Source of the DNA: Biomphalaria glabrata
Taxonomy: Eukaryota; Mollusca; Gastropoda; Planorbidae
Length of the DNA stretch: 64,000 nt
Reading direction: 5' to 3'
NCBI RefSeq assembly: GCF_947242115.1
Contig: NC_074723.1
Span: 20,680,379 to 20,744,378 of the forward strand
Part shown: positions 44,878 to 55,266 of the stretch, one piece after another
Position numbering within the stretch: the first letter of the stretch is position 1
Layout of the letters: every line of letters starts with the position of its first letter
The notes under the pieces: generated by a model
What the model saw: only the letters and a program-made list of their open reading frames with translations
Told to the model about the DNA's origin: nothing
Databases searched by the model: none
Program-made: the position numbers and the translations under genes

Positions 44878-46109
44878 TTCAGTACCAGAAGATCATTATG
44901 TTGAACCTTGACTAAATCGATATCCCAGCAGTTCTATACAACATATGAAGACCTCACGCCTCCTGTAACATGTTCAGGAGATTTCACGTTTCAGAGTCTG
45001 ATTTCGTTTAGTGAATAACTCTGTCCCTGTTTTGTTTGTTTGTATATACTTATATAATCATATTTGTAAATATTTTTTATACGTATTAAATATTGTTGAC
45101 ATTGTTGATTTATTAAAGCTGTGTAATCATAATATTATTTACCCACAGTTTTATTTTACAACAGATAGTTAATCTTGCGACTTGCGATCCAGATTTCAAA
45201 TTAAAGATTTTTGAACAATTTCTTAGGTCTAGCCTATGCGTTAGTAACTCGTTTGTTAAAGAAACAAGCAAGTTTGCCTTTCCTGCTACACAGTATATAA
45301 CAGTACAAGGTAATCAGGAAATGATCACTGATGCCTGTAACAATAAAGTATATCTGAGACTGAAGATGTACCGACTGTCAAGCCTTAGTTTCACACACCA
45401 GTCTGGTTCTGTCGATGCGTTAAACACTGTGGTCGGCAAACTCTTTTTCCAAAAGAGCCAAATATAACAAAATATAAAAAAGAAGTTTATTAAAAGAGCC
45501 GAGCTTAAGCTTTGAGAAAGTGACATTTCTCAATTCCTAGTGTTAACTAAAACATATCTCATTGTAAAAAAAAAAAGGAATAATTTATTTTCACAAAGTT
45601 TCATTATCCCATAGATCTGAAATCTGCACATGAACTCGTGCTGGGCGACAATGAAAATTAAACAAAAACTCCAGAAAGTATGAAGTTCTTAACAATAAAA
45701 CAATTTCTTAACTTACTCTTGCTAAAGTTAATGCTTGAAAATAATTGTTCACCTAATTTTGTAGCTTTATAAACAGGGAGCACGTTTCTTCAGTAGATGA
45801 TCAGTTAATACAAATCAACATTATTTTTCTGCGATCGTTCTAAATCGGCAAAAGACGCTCGAATTGTCACCTTCACAATTTCGTTTATTAAATCTAGCAA
45901 GTGTAAGGATGCCAATATTAATATAAAAGGAGGAAAAATATATTTCTGTTATCATAGCATTCAGAAGTTTTCCAAGAAAGTCTTTGAGAGTTTCCTTAAA
46001 ATTGAACAGTGTTGTTCTGAAATTGCTAATGTCGATATTACAATTATTTTTAGTTTTGAAAGTGAATTAATATTTTTATCTTAAAATCTTCATAAAAAAA
46101 GCGACAATT
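44878..46109. other. 3' untranslated side of gene B and intergenic
   Basis: The first about 240 bases are the likely 3' UTR, ending near the ATTAAA at 45112. Beyond it I see no gene. Confidence 0.6.
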
Positions 46110-46945
46110 TTTACAAAGCTTATATCAAATCACTCTGTCTCTATGTCTCTCTGGTAAAATCAAACTGAAATTCCTCACAATTATTTCTTTTACCTGGCAA
46201 CACAAGAGTAAAAAAAACTAAGAATTAGATTATTAATTATTGGTAATTAATTATTTTGTTTGGTATTTAGAACAAGGAAAAAAAAACTACTTGATTGATG
46301 CTTCGATATAAGCTAAGCTAGTCCCCTTGTAGGGCGCCGCTCTAAATTGTAATGAACACTATATAACTACACAATCTTCTCTAGTCTTTAAAACCTCACT
46401 TGCAGAGTGGCAAGCACGACTGGCCGAGGAGGCGTGAGCAACGAGTTCGAATTCAGGTCATTTCCTCATATTTTTTTTTGTAAATGCTTTTAAAAACCAA
46501 TTACAGTTAAATGCACCCAGATATCCCTTTGTTTCCCCCCCCCCACCTTCATTTTCCAGACAAGTGATAGGATCATAGCGTATTGAGAAAACTAAAAGCG
46601 TGAAATAGCTCTAAACAAAACAAAAACAAAACTTCGCCATAAGAAGGTCCCAAGCCTGGCTAGAAAGAAGGGTTGGGCTTTGGGCTAGCTATCCTACCCT
46701 TTAAAAAACCCCACTAGCTACAGAAACACATAAACAGCAAATCAACAGAATTTATGAGCGCTTCCAACAAAACAATAGGTAAAAATATAATGAATCGCAC
46801 AGATTTATTGTTGTTGGTCTAGATCTATTACAAATTTAATTACATGACTGATCCAAACTAATTGGTACAATTACACTTCGTATAAGCTTTTTTTAAAAAA
46901 TATCTTTTAAGTGTTTTCCTTGTTTTTTTATTTAAAATTACTTTT
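46110..46945 (+). repeat. Dispersed repeat, second long copy of 19661-20335
   Basis: Same landmarks in order: CTCTGTCTCTATGTCTCT, CACAATTATTTCTTTTACCT, GGTAATTAATTATTTTGTTT, a tRNA-like stretch ending GAGTTCGAATTCAGGTCA, ATCATAGCGTATTGAGAAAA, and CATGACTGATCCAAACTAAT. It carries extra sequence of about 130 bp at 46620-46760 that is absent from the other copy. Confidence 0.7.
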
Positions 46946-47479
46946 AGTGTCATTAAATTTTTTTTCCCTTTCCTTGTCACTCACAATGAGCTGATTTAAA
47001 TAAGAAATAACACCCACCATTTTTGGAAGCACAAATCATTCGGTAGCATAGATAAGTATGTACATTATGTTAGTTCAAAGTGAAGCGATACGTTTTAAAA
47101 CTATTCCTCTGTCCTAGTCACAAAGTTCCTCTCTAGAGCCTTTAGTTGAATCAACAACTTACGCTAGAATAGCACGCGCCTCCTCCGACATTGTCGTCTC
47201 GGCCGCTCCAGACAGCCCGAGTAAAGGTAAGACAATAAATTCCGAGAACAAAATGTACTACCTATGTAAATATGCTTCTTGGTTGAATTAATGTCCGCTA
47301 AAGGGTATTTCACCGCGTGGTTATTGGATGGAGATACACTAGAGCGACTTGTCGTAATATTCTTGCTTTCTAAAAATGTGTCTCTTTTCTTTTTGTAGGT
47401 ATGCGTCACAAAATGTTGACTCGTCCCTTACTTGGTAAATTAATTTTGTTATAAGTCTAAGGCAGGCATTTCAACCAAG
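46946..47479. other. Intergenic, no gene recognised
   Basis: AT-rich with one GC-richer patch at 47160-47220 (the source of the minus-strand frame 47164-47409), which has no recognisable domain. Confidence 0.5.
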
Positions 47480-47879
47480 TTCTACATCAGTGGTTCCCAA
47501 ACTTTTTTGTCTCGTAGACCCCTTGCCATGTTTTGTGATTTCCCGTAGACCTATTCTACAACGTATAGCATACCATCACTAAACACATTGGAAACTTTTT
47601 GTTTTTAAAAGTTTGCAAGCACACCATCCGTTGCTACGGAGATAATTTTTCATATAGGGATTTGTTGTTTTATAAAGTAGTTCTTCAAACATTAAATATT
47701 AATGTGCTTTAAGTATCATAGTAAAAGTTTTCACAAAGAGCAGTTTTTCGTGGATTTCTTGAGCCATAAAATAATTTCAAAAATACATCATAATCAGACG
47801 AGGTTGACTCAGCCAGCTGTATTAACAAATATGTTGTTTGCAGAAATATGTCGTTTGCCAAGACTTACATAAGAAGAAA

Positions 47880-48680
47880 GAAAATTTGACTATATTCCAA
47901 CAGAGCTTAAGAATTTAGTGAAGTCATCTACAAATCCATTGCCCTAACAACCAATGAGTCACAGAGTTTGCATGGATGGTTCTCAGAAAGCCCACACAAA
48001 CGGAGGAGATGAAATATTCATTGAATGGCCCAATGGAGAAAATATTAAAAAAAAAATAAGTTCATTGTAACTAATGAGCTCTATGACAACCACAGAGCTA
48101 ACAGCTACCATGCTAAGCGAATCAGCTCACCAAACCGTTAATTTTTTTTCGTGACCAATATAAAACAGTTCTTCAAAGCTTGACAAACTTTGATGCCTCC
48201 TGAATAAAACAACTCATGATGCCTAGACTGACGTTCGGTGGTTACCTTGCCTGCTTGCAACTTCCGTCGGGAGGTTTGGGCTAGGATGTAAGTATCCACA
48301 TAATCTGAAGGAACATCCAAAAGATTTTGTACAAAACATATTGTGTGACCTTGTAAAACTCAACAACAACAGCAAGAACACTGTTCTCCAATGTTGAAAT
48401 AGAAGGCTGACACACTTGCCAAATGTGATAAAACAAATACATACTTGAACATCGCACTCTATCCGGAAGAAATGAAGAAACTAATAGTGAATTGTAAAAA
48501 CGAGAAATGGACAAGCTCTCATTCGATATACAAGAAAGATGACACCTATTATAAGCTATCCCGATAGGACCACTTCTAATTTTTCACACACATATCATAA
48601 TGAGAAAACACATGTCTTCAAAATTGCATTCTTAATCAAGACACCGGCCACAAAACCCAAACATGAAATTCTTTTAATGA
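47880..48680 (+). pseudogene. Degenerate LINE fragment with RNase H piece
   Basis: At 47960-48046 the plus strand reads HRVCMDGSQKAHTNGG followed by DEIFIEWPNG, which matches the start of the RNase H domain carried by Jockey/I-type LINEs (D-G-S ... G-G). Further on, EKWTSSHSIYKKDDTYYKLS matches the region after RNase H. Multiple stops separate the pieces. It lies wholly inside the hAT-like element. Confidence 0.65.
48205..48345 (+). repeat. SINE fragment nested in the hAT-like element
   Basis: CGTCGGGAGGTTTGGGCTAG and the following ATCTGAAGGAACATCCAAAA match the body of the SINE at 28668-28995. Confidence 0.55.
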
Positions 48681-49338
48681 TATAATTTTATATAAGAGTT
48701 TTTACAATTTCTTCAATGTCAGGTAAAATCAATAATTTGCCTATAGTGTGAGGTTTTCAGTATTTTACTATAAGTAAAGAGATATTAAACGCTCACTAAT
48801 CATCATCTTCTCATAATCAGAGATTTGATTTTGTGAGTGTATTCTGAACTATATCTTTGAGTGTTTTAAAGTTTAGCAAACCTTAATCTTTTTATCAGGC
48901 TGGCATTATCTCAAATGATCCTCCAGATTAATTGGTTTCATAGGATCATAAACAATGGCACATTAACACTCGCTTGTTTGACGAGGAAGAAATGAAGTTC
49001 AATTTCAAATACTTAACGCTGTACAGTCTACATTTCTTTTTGTTAAAGTTATAACTAGACAAAACTACACTTTTTAAATATAGTTATTAAATTGAAAAAA
49101 AAAATCATTAAATCACCAAGATAAACATTTTAAGCATTTCCTAAGGTGCAAATCATAAATGTGCGTATGAAAAAATTCGAATAGTCAAAATTAAAGTCAC
49201 GAAATGGTGAAATGAGATTCTTTATCGTAGACATTTCATATACCCCCAATTCCCTTTTTAACTTTTGTAGACCCCTTGGAAGTATTCGTAGACCCCTGGG
49301 AGTCTATATAGACCATTTTGGGAATCACTGTTCTATAT

Positions 49339-51777
49339 TAAATAAATAAGTGTGTTTATTTACCAGGATAAACAAATAATTGCCTTCTACATTCAAAGAG
49401 TCTTGATCTTGATTCTACCAGTCCTTTCACCCAGAAAACCTGAATACGGACCAACGACAGCCTTTCCCGTTTCGCGCCAGGTCCCTATTACAGTCTTCAG
49501 TCAGCACAAAGGACGCGGCTCCTTAGATCCCCAACAACTCTGTCTTGGCCTATTCCCTGGATATACTGTTCTCTCCTCTAATACAGCGTCTTCCTGTTCT
49601 TTTTCAATAGTACAATAGTAAGCACCACATGCACTGGTGCAAGGCAGGGTTACAACAATGTAAAATACTTTGTGCCTGCATTAAACGTTTCGTGGAAGAT
49701 ACGCAGCCAAGGAGTCGAATAGTTGCATGCGACCACTGCGTTCAAAAATCCTTTTAGCTAGCCAGTCTATGCTTTAGGTAATGGCCTCCCCCGCAGCTCC
49801 AAAAACACACTTCTCAGAGCTGTTCAAAGTTGACAAATAAGTTTTGATGCAGGAAGAAGAACATCCTTTCCATTCTTTACTTTCAAAGATCCAAACTACC
49901 TTTTTGTCGCTTGGGAGAGATACCAAAGTGTATCTTTTTTTCACTTTTAAATATGCATTGGTGCGCACAATACAGATCAGTGCCGGAGTAGTTATTACAA
50001 TATTTATGTAAATTACTGGAAGCTATAAATTGTTGCATGATTAAATTTAATGTAATAGATAATTTACACACCTTTGTTCTACATAATGTTAAAGTACCTA
50101 TACTTGAAACTCTTTTAAAAGTATCACTATATCATTTTGTTAATTTAGATTTCCACTATTCATCCTTACATCTCTAATTTATGTGATTGAGAGGTTAATA
50201 GACATTTAAGAAAGGATCAATAAAGCAGTCTTAGTCTTAAATATATGTATATCTAATTATTACTTTTAAAGAATGTACACTTCTATATTTTTTGGTATGC
50301 ATTGCGATATGCGTGAAGTACTTTTAAACAGTGGATCTAATACAACCTTGCATTTATATTTATTAATTCCTCACGCAATTTAAAAAAAAAACAAAAACAA
50401 AACATGAAATCCTAGCTATGTACTCCATAGTTTCATTGCTAGTTTTACTTATGACTTAATATTGTTGTTTTGTTACTTAGTATTTCTTAATACTTTTATT
50501 TTGAAGTTGTTGCAATCAAATAGTGTACACTCCTGTAAGTCTCATCATTTCCCCCCCCCCTCCCCGCGTCCATCATTAAAACGACAAAAAAACAACAACA
50601 CTTTACCATAAGCTGAAAGTCATACATGAATCAATCAGTTTATTCCTTTAAATATTTGAATGACAAGTCCGTCAGTTTGTTTGTTATTTTCAAGTAATTT
50701 TCATAATTCGACCCAAATCAAATCTGTGGGAATTTTTTCTTTCCTCTCCTTTCCAAACAGGTAGTTTTTTTTATTTTTAATTTGTGACAGTTGACAGTTC
50801 AAATCTCACGAACTAAGGAGGGGTACTTAGTTAAATCTGTTACTAGTACCCTCAGGGGTCTTAGTTCAATGTCGTCTCTAACCTGACCAGCCCGTTACAG
50901 TAGCTCATTAGCTTGACAGGTTACATCTCTGGATGGATGGGTGTGTAGTGGAGATTTCAAACAATAACAAACTGTACCCCTACATAATAAAATTAGTATC
51001 ATACCGTTTTCAATGCATTGCAGATAGGCTGCACCTCAAAGTTGTAAATTATGAGATAATCGGTCGTTACATAATAGATCACAGGTTATAGATTATTTCA
51101 TGACAATTATGTTGCTGTTTTCAACTATGAATATTATGTATATTAGTGTTATCCTACTCAATAGTATCATTGCAATGTTATCAATATTCCGCTACAAACA
51201 ATATGACTTTGATGAAAATTTTACAGTGCAATTTTTTTTAATTTTTTTTTTTTTGGAAAAGAGCATCTATTTTAACAAATTTATTTTAAACTTAACCAAA
51301 TTGGTTTCAATATTTGTATTCCAAACGACACTTTTGCTTGCGACCTTCCCGACCAAAATAGTTTTACTTCCCCACCCTTTAGTCATCTATTAGATCATGG
51401 ATCAACGGGACTGCTGAGAATTGAGCCATAAGTTCCAATTTAGGTTGTTCCCCGTTTTGTTATATATAAATTCTTTTTATTTCTTTTCATAAAAAAACTA
51501 AATTATAGGTGACAAAATGTTATGTTCTTCTTTATCAGCTAGTATTCAAGTTATCGTGAGACTCAGTAACTTATCTTCCAAGCGCCTAAAACGCATTTTA
51601 TTTTCTCCAAATAGGAAGAGCGCGACTCAAATACAATTCAATTAAGAAAGGTTGGTATGTTGAAGGTTGAGAGACATTGGAGGTTTTAGAGAAAAGTAAA
51701 GTTCCCCTTTCAGACATTTCGATCTATAGCGCAGATGATGTTTAGGTCATCTGTTTCTGTTGCCAACGGTTAACGAG
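49339..51777. other. Intergenic, no gene recognised
   Basis: AT-rich. The frames at 49352-49618 and 51100-51393 have no domain, splice context or similarity to the gene family of this window. Confidence 0.5.
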
Positions 51778-51960
51778 TAGGGTGTCATGTGGCCAGCACA
51801 ACGACCAACCGCCTTTACTTTCCCCAAACGAAAGTCAGGTACCCATTAGATTTGGGTGGACTCGGGGGCGCCCTTAAAATCTCAAAATTCAAAGTCCCAG
51901 TCTTCACCGAGATTCGACCCCCGGACCCCAGGCGCTTAACCATTCAGCCACGGCGCCAAC
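51778..51960 (-). repeat. tRNA-derived snail SINE
   Basis: Read on the minus strand from 51960: box A (GTGGCTGAATGGTTAAGCGC), box B (GGGGGTCGAATCTC), then a body containing TTTGAATTTTGAGATTTTAA, GAGTCCACCCAAATCTAATG, GGTACCTGAC and GGGGAAAGTAAAGGCGG. This is the best-preserved SINE copy of this family in the window; 40335-40455 is a headless copy. Confidence 0.88.
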
Positions 51961-52540
51961 TGCTTTATAGAAAGCACGTTAGTATTGGAGTTTTTCTTCA
52001 TACGACCATCATTGTTTTTAGCAGGGCGTCTTGTAGCGGGCCTGTTTTTAGTTCACTCTGGAGAACTTTGACCTTTTTTACAGGCGAATTCAAAATATAT
52101 ATGTCCAAGACGTATTTAAATGTCTCCTAACGAAACACGTTTTGAATCCATCTTGTTGCAGACAATATTCAAGCTTCTACTTCGGGGACGAAACGGCGCT
52201 GGTTTTTTTTTATTTTAATTTTTTTAACATTTGTAATAATGCCTTTTGAAATTGATCAATACTAGAATGTGCTTTCAAAAAAAAAATGGAAATACAATAA
52301 TAGGTATATAGGAACAGGAACAGTACCATACATTTCTTTTTCGTTGAAAGCTTTAATATATATATATATCTTAATAACGTGTTGAATCAGATTGTCTATC
52401 ACATGTTGAGTATAACATTTAAACAGGCATTAACCATTAAACGGAAGCCGTACAATCGTCCTAGAGACCAACCGAAATTGTTTTGATTTGAAAAAGTTTG
52501 GCCATCATTTGCTTTGTTCTCTCCTCACATTCACTCTAAC
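51961..52540. other. Intergenic, no gene recognised
   Basis: AT-rich sequence with a short TA run at 52358-52370. Nothing coding is supported. Confidence 0.5.
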
Positions 52541-52544
52541 AAAG

Positions 52545-52730
52545 AGGGTTGAATACAGTGACGCCACTGGTTGGATACAGTGACGCCACTGGCTGGATAC
52601 AGTGACGCCACTGGTTGGATAAATTTGATTTGAGATTTAAAAAATAACAAACCTTAATATTTTTTTTTTAACAAGTAACATCCATCTGCCCTAAGATTCA
52701 ACCAGTGGCGTCACTAAATCCAACCAATGA
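52545..52730. repeat. Tandem plus inverted CAGTGACGCCACTGGTTG motif
   Basis: Three head-to-tail copies of a 23-bp unit (TTGGATACAGTGACGCCACT plus GGN) at about 52549-52621 are followed about 80 bp later by the same motif inverted (CAACCAGTGGCGTCACTAAA, from about 52699). The motif is itself nearly palindromic (CAGTGACGCCACTG) and looks like a transposon terminus. Confidence 0.75.
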
Positions 52731-53269
52731 TTTATAGTTTTCATGCACCAAATGTCATTAGAGACTTCTTTAAAGCTTTGCATTGTGGGGTGAAAAGACC
52801 TTTGATACACGTCTCATAATATAGGGTTCATTGGTGTGGATTAACTCTCTGGTATCTGCAAAACAATTTGTCTTCTCCAGCTTCATATTTATGAGAAGTT
52901 GCTTTTTCAGTATTTGTAAACATTCAGTCGAAAAAAAAGTAACTATTAGACTATTAGACGTGGTACAGCATCTCAGATTAAAATTAACAACCAGGGAACC
53001 CAGTTGTATGATATGTCCTGATAGTTGCAATTACATAGAGGGGGAGGGGCGAGGAATAATCAGCAAAAATTATAAAAGAGGTGCACACATAGATCTAGAG
53101 ATTGGGAAACATTCAAGTTGTGTGTGTGTGTTGTTACATGTATCATAATTGTATAGCTGTAGCATCGTTACAAAACTATAAAGGAAAAGTGTGAATGTTC
53201 TGTTTTCTATCGTGCCTGAAAACTTAGTATGAATTTATTAGAAAAATAAATATTACCAGTTTTTATTCA

Positions 53270-53540
53270 TTACAAAGCTATTAGAGAACTCACTCCGTCT
53301 GCTTATTTGGTACAAATGTCGAACAGAGTTAATTCTCCAAATCCCCACTCTCTCGGATCAAGTTCAAACTTGGAACAATTATTTCTTGTCCCTAATTGAA
53401 CACGAAGCAATAAAAAAAGTAAGGGAAGTAAATCTTTAGTATTGTGGGAAATAGCCATAAATATGCATTTCTTTCCCTTATCTAAGCTTTTTTTTTAAAG
53501 TAATTTTTTAGATTTTGCTTGTAGTTTTTTTTTTTTTTAT
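53270..53540 (+). repeat. Internally deleted copy of the 19661-20335 repeat
   Basis: Keeps the left part (CACTCCGTCTG, AACAATTATTTCTTGTCCCT) and the right part (AAAGTAATTTTTTAGATTTT then GCTTGTAG) of the family but lacks the tRNA-like middle. Confidence 0.6.
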
Positions 53541-53557
53541 ATATAAAACATCTATAT

Positions 53558-53559
<2 letters not shown>

Positions 53560-53640
<81 letters not shown>
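53560..53640. repeat. (GA)n microsatellite
   Basis: Imperfect GAGAGA run of about 80 bp. The Arg/Glu-rich frame across it is an artefact. Confidence 0.96.
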
Positions 53641-55095
53641 GAAAGGGATAGAGAGAATGTCCCTTATTATTACATGGAAATTTTATATTACCAATGCATG
53701 AAAAGATCGTATGCTATGAAATTAAGAATAATGTACACAGTATAGTTACATTTCTAAATCATGAATTTAATTGTTCAATGTTGGTTAGCGAGGTTACTCG
53801 GGAGGGGATGAAATAGTCGCCACAAAAAAATACATAGCTGAAAAATGTCAACAGCTTAGGGGATCTTTGTTTATAAAAAGTAAACATTATTTTAATTTTG
53901 TAAAGCACACACGCACACACACGCATACACACACATACGCACAGACATGCAAGCTCAAAAACAGAAGTCGGAATTCTCTACATTTAGATTACAAAAGAAT
54001 TCTTTCTTTTTATTCTGAAATGTAATCAACATTGCTATAGGAAAGGTTCCAAGACTACCAGTGAACTTTATTTGTCCGCTCTGAGGAGCATCATAAAAGA
54101 TGTCATCCCTGGAGTCTTGATCTCCCTTTCGTTTTGCGTCACCAAGAACTGGGGGGGGAACATTGTTTCCAATACACAAAGTGGGTCAAATAAAGAGGAC
54201 ATTAATATAAAATGAAACAAAAATTTATTTCCAAGAGAAATTGACTTGTAAATAACAGAACACTAATATACAATGGCTCATAGATCATTATTAAATTTCT
54301 TTACTTCAATTCGTGATATCATATCAATATAACCATTCAGTTTGCAATACATTTAGCTAATTTTTTCAATGATTAATATTTTTTTTGGTAAGTTATTAAC
54401 GACCGAATGAATCATTTAGCTTTTAAACAACTATTACCATTCAAGGCCTCGAGAGTATTGAAATTACTTTTTACATTTTTTTGATAAAAAAGTAAATACA
54501 TAATTTATGGACATTTTTTTTCTTACATAAAATAAATGTAAAAATGGCTGGTAAAATTGTTGAGTACTTCATTTCTATGAAGTATTAACAATGTCAATCC
54601 CCTTTTTTATTGAAATGATTGTACTTCGAAAATCTTCCAGCAGTTTTGTAATTTCTGGTCCTGCATCTTTGCCTATACTATTTCATAAGCACACCAAAGT
54701 ATTTTAACAATAATCTTTTTAAAACCTCATGTAGTTCATAAAATAAGTTCTAATTGCAATCCATGAACACCATTTACTGTACAAAAGTATACAATATTAC
54801 TTCAATTAAGAAAAAAAATGTCTATTAAAATCTTTATGAACAAAAAAAAAACTTTAACATTTTCCGATTAGAAGTTTAAATCAAAAACGCCATTTTGCCA
54901 ATTTCAATGTTTGTCATTTTAGAAGAAGTTGACGTTTTTAATTTTAAAAAAAACATCCAAATAAATAAATTATGCATTCTTTTAATTTCTTAAAGGTGTA
55001 AAATATAAAGTTTGAACTAGTTATAAAATAATTATAATTATATTTGATTTTTTTGGGCCAATTTAGCTTTATAAATGGAACAATCATTGACTAAT
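53641..55095. other. Intergenic and 3' side of gene C
   Basis: AT-rich, with a short CA-rich run at about 53906-53950. No clear poly(A) signal for gene C could be chosen; TTTAAT (ATTAAA on the minus strand) occurs at about 54937 and 54980. Confidence 0.5.
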
Positions 55096-55266
55096 CTAGA
55101 CAAAAATTGTCCTAAGTCCAGTCACGGCTATCAGTATAGCCAGTGATACATCAAGGCCACTGACACTGTTGGTTCCCGTCATTGTGCCAGATCTTGGTGA
55201 AACGGTTCCTGGCGCCAAGGGTGACAGCGTTGGACGAACTGTCGTAACGGATGCAGGAGTGGTCAC
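55096..55266 (-). CDS. Gene C last exon: Thr/Ser/Pro stalk and GPI signal
   Basis: 56 residues and a TAG. The first 40 are about half Thr, Ser and Pro, suggesting O-glycosylation. The final 20 are hydrophobic. Genes A and B lack such a stalk: A has a short Ser/Gly spacer, and B runs straight from module 3 to the tail. The acceptor is CTGCCTTCAG. Confidence 0.85.
   Translation of the reverse strand: MTTPASVTTVRPTLSPLAPGTVSPRSGTMTGTNSVSGLDVSLAILIAVTGLRTIFV

Larger units (their letters stand above)
47488..49330. mobile_element. hAT-like element with a LINE relic inside
   Basis: Ends are CAGTGGTTCCCAAACTTTTT on the left and, on the minus strand, CAGTGATTCCCAAAATGG on the right. Both continue into GTAGACCCCTTG-type subterminal repeats. 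Flanking 8-bp segments TTCTACAT (47480-47487) and TTCTATAT (49331-49338) differ by one base, as expected for an older hAT target duplication. No hAT transposase could be read in the 1.8-kb interior; part of it is LINE-derived. Confidence 0.82.

Noticed and set aside
53515-53745. Arg/Glu-rich open frame
   Set aside because: It is translation of the GA microsatellite, with no start context or homologous flank.
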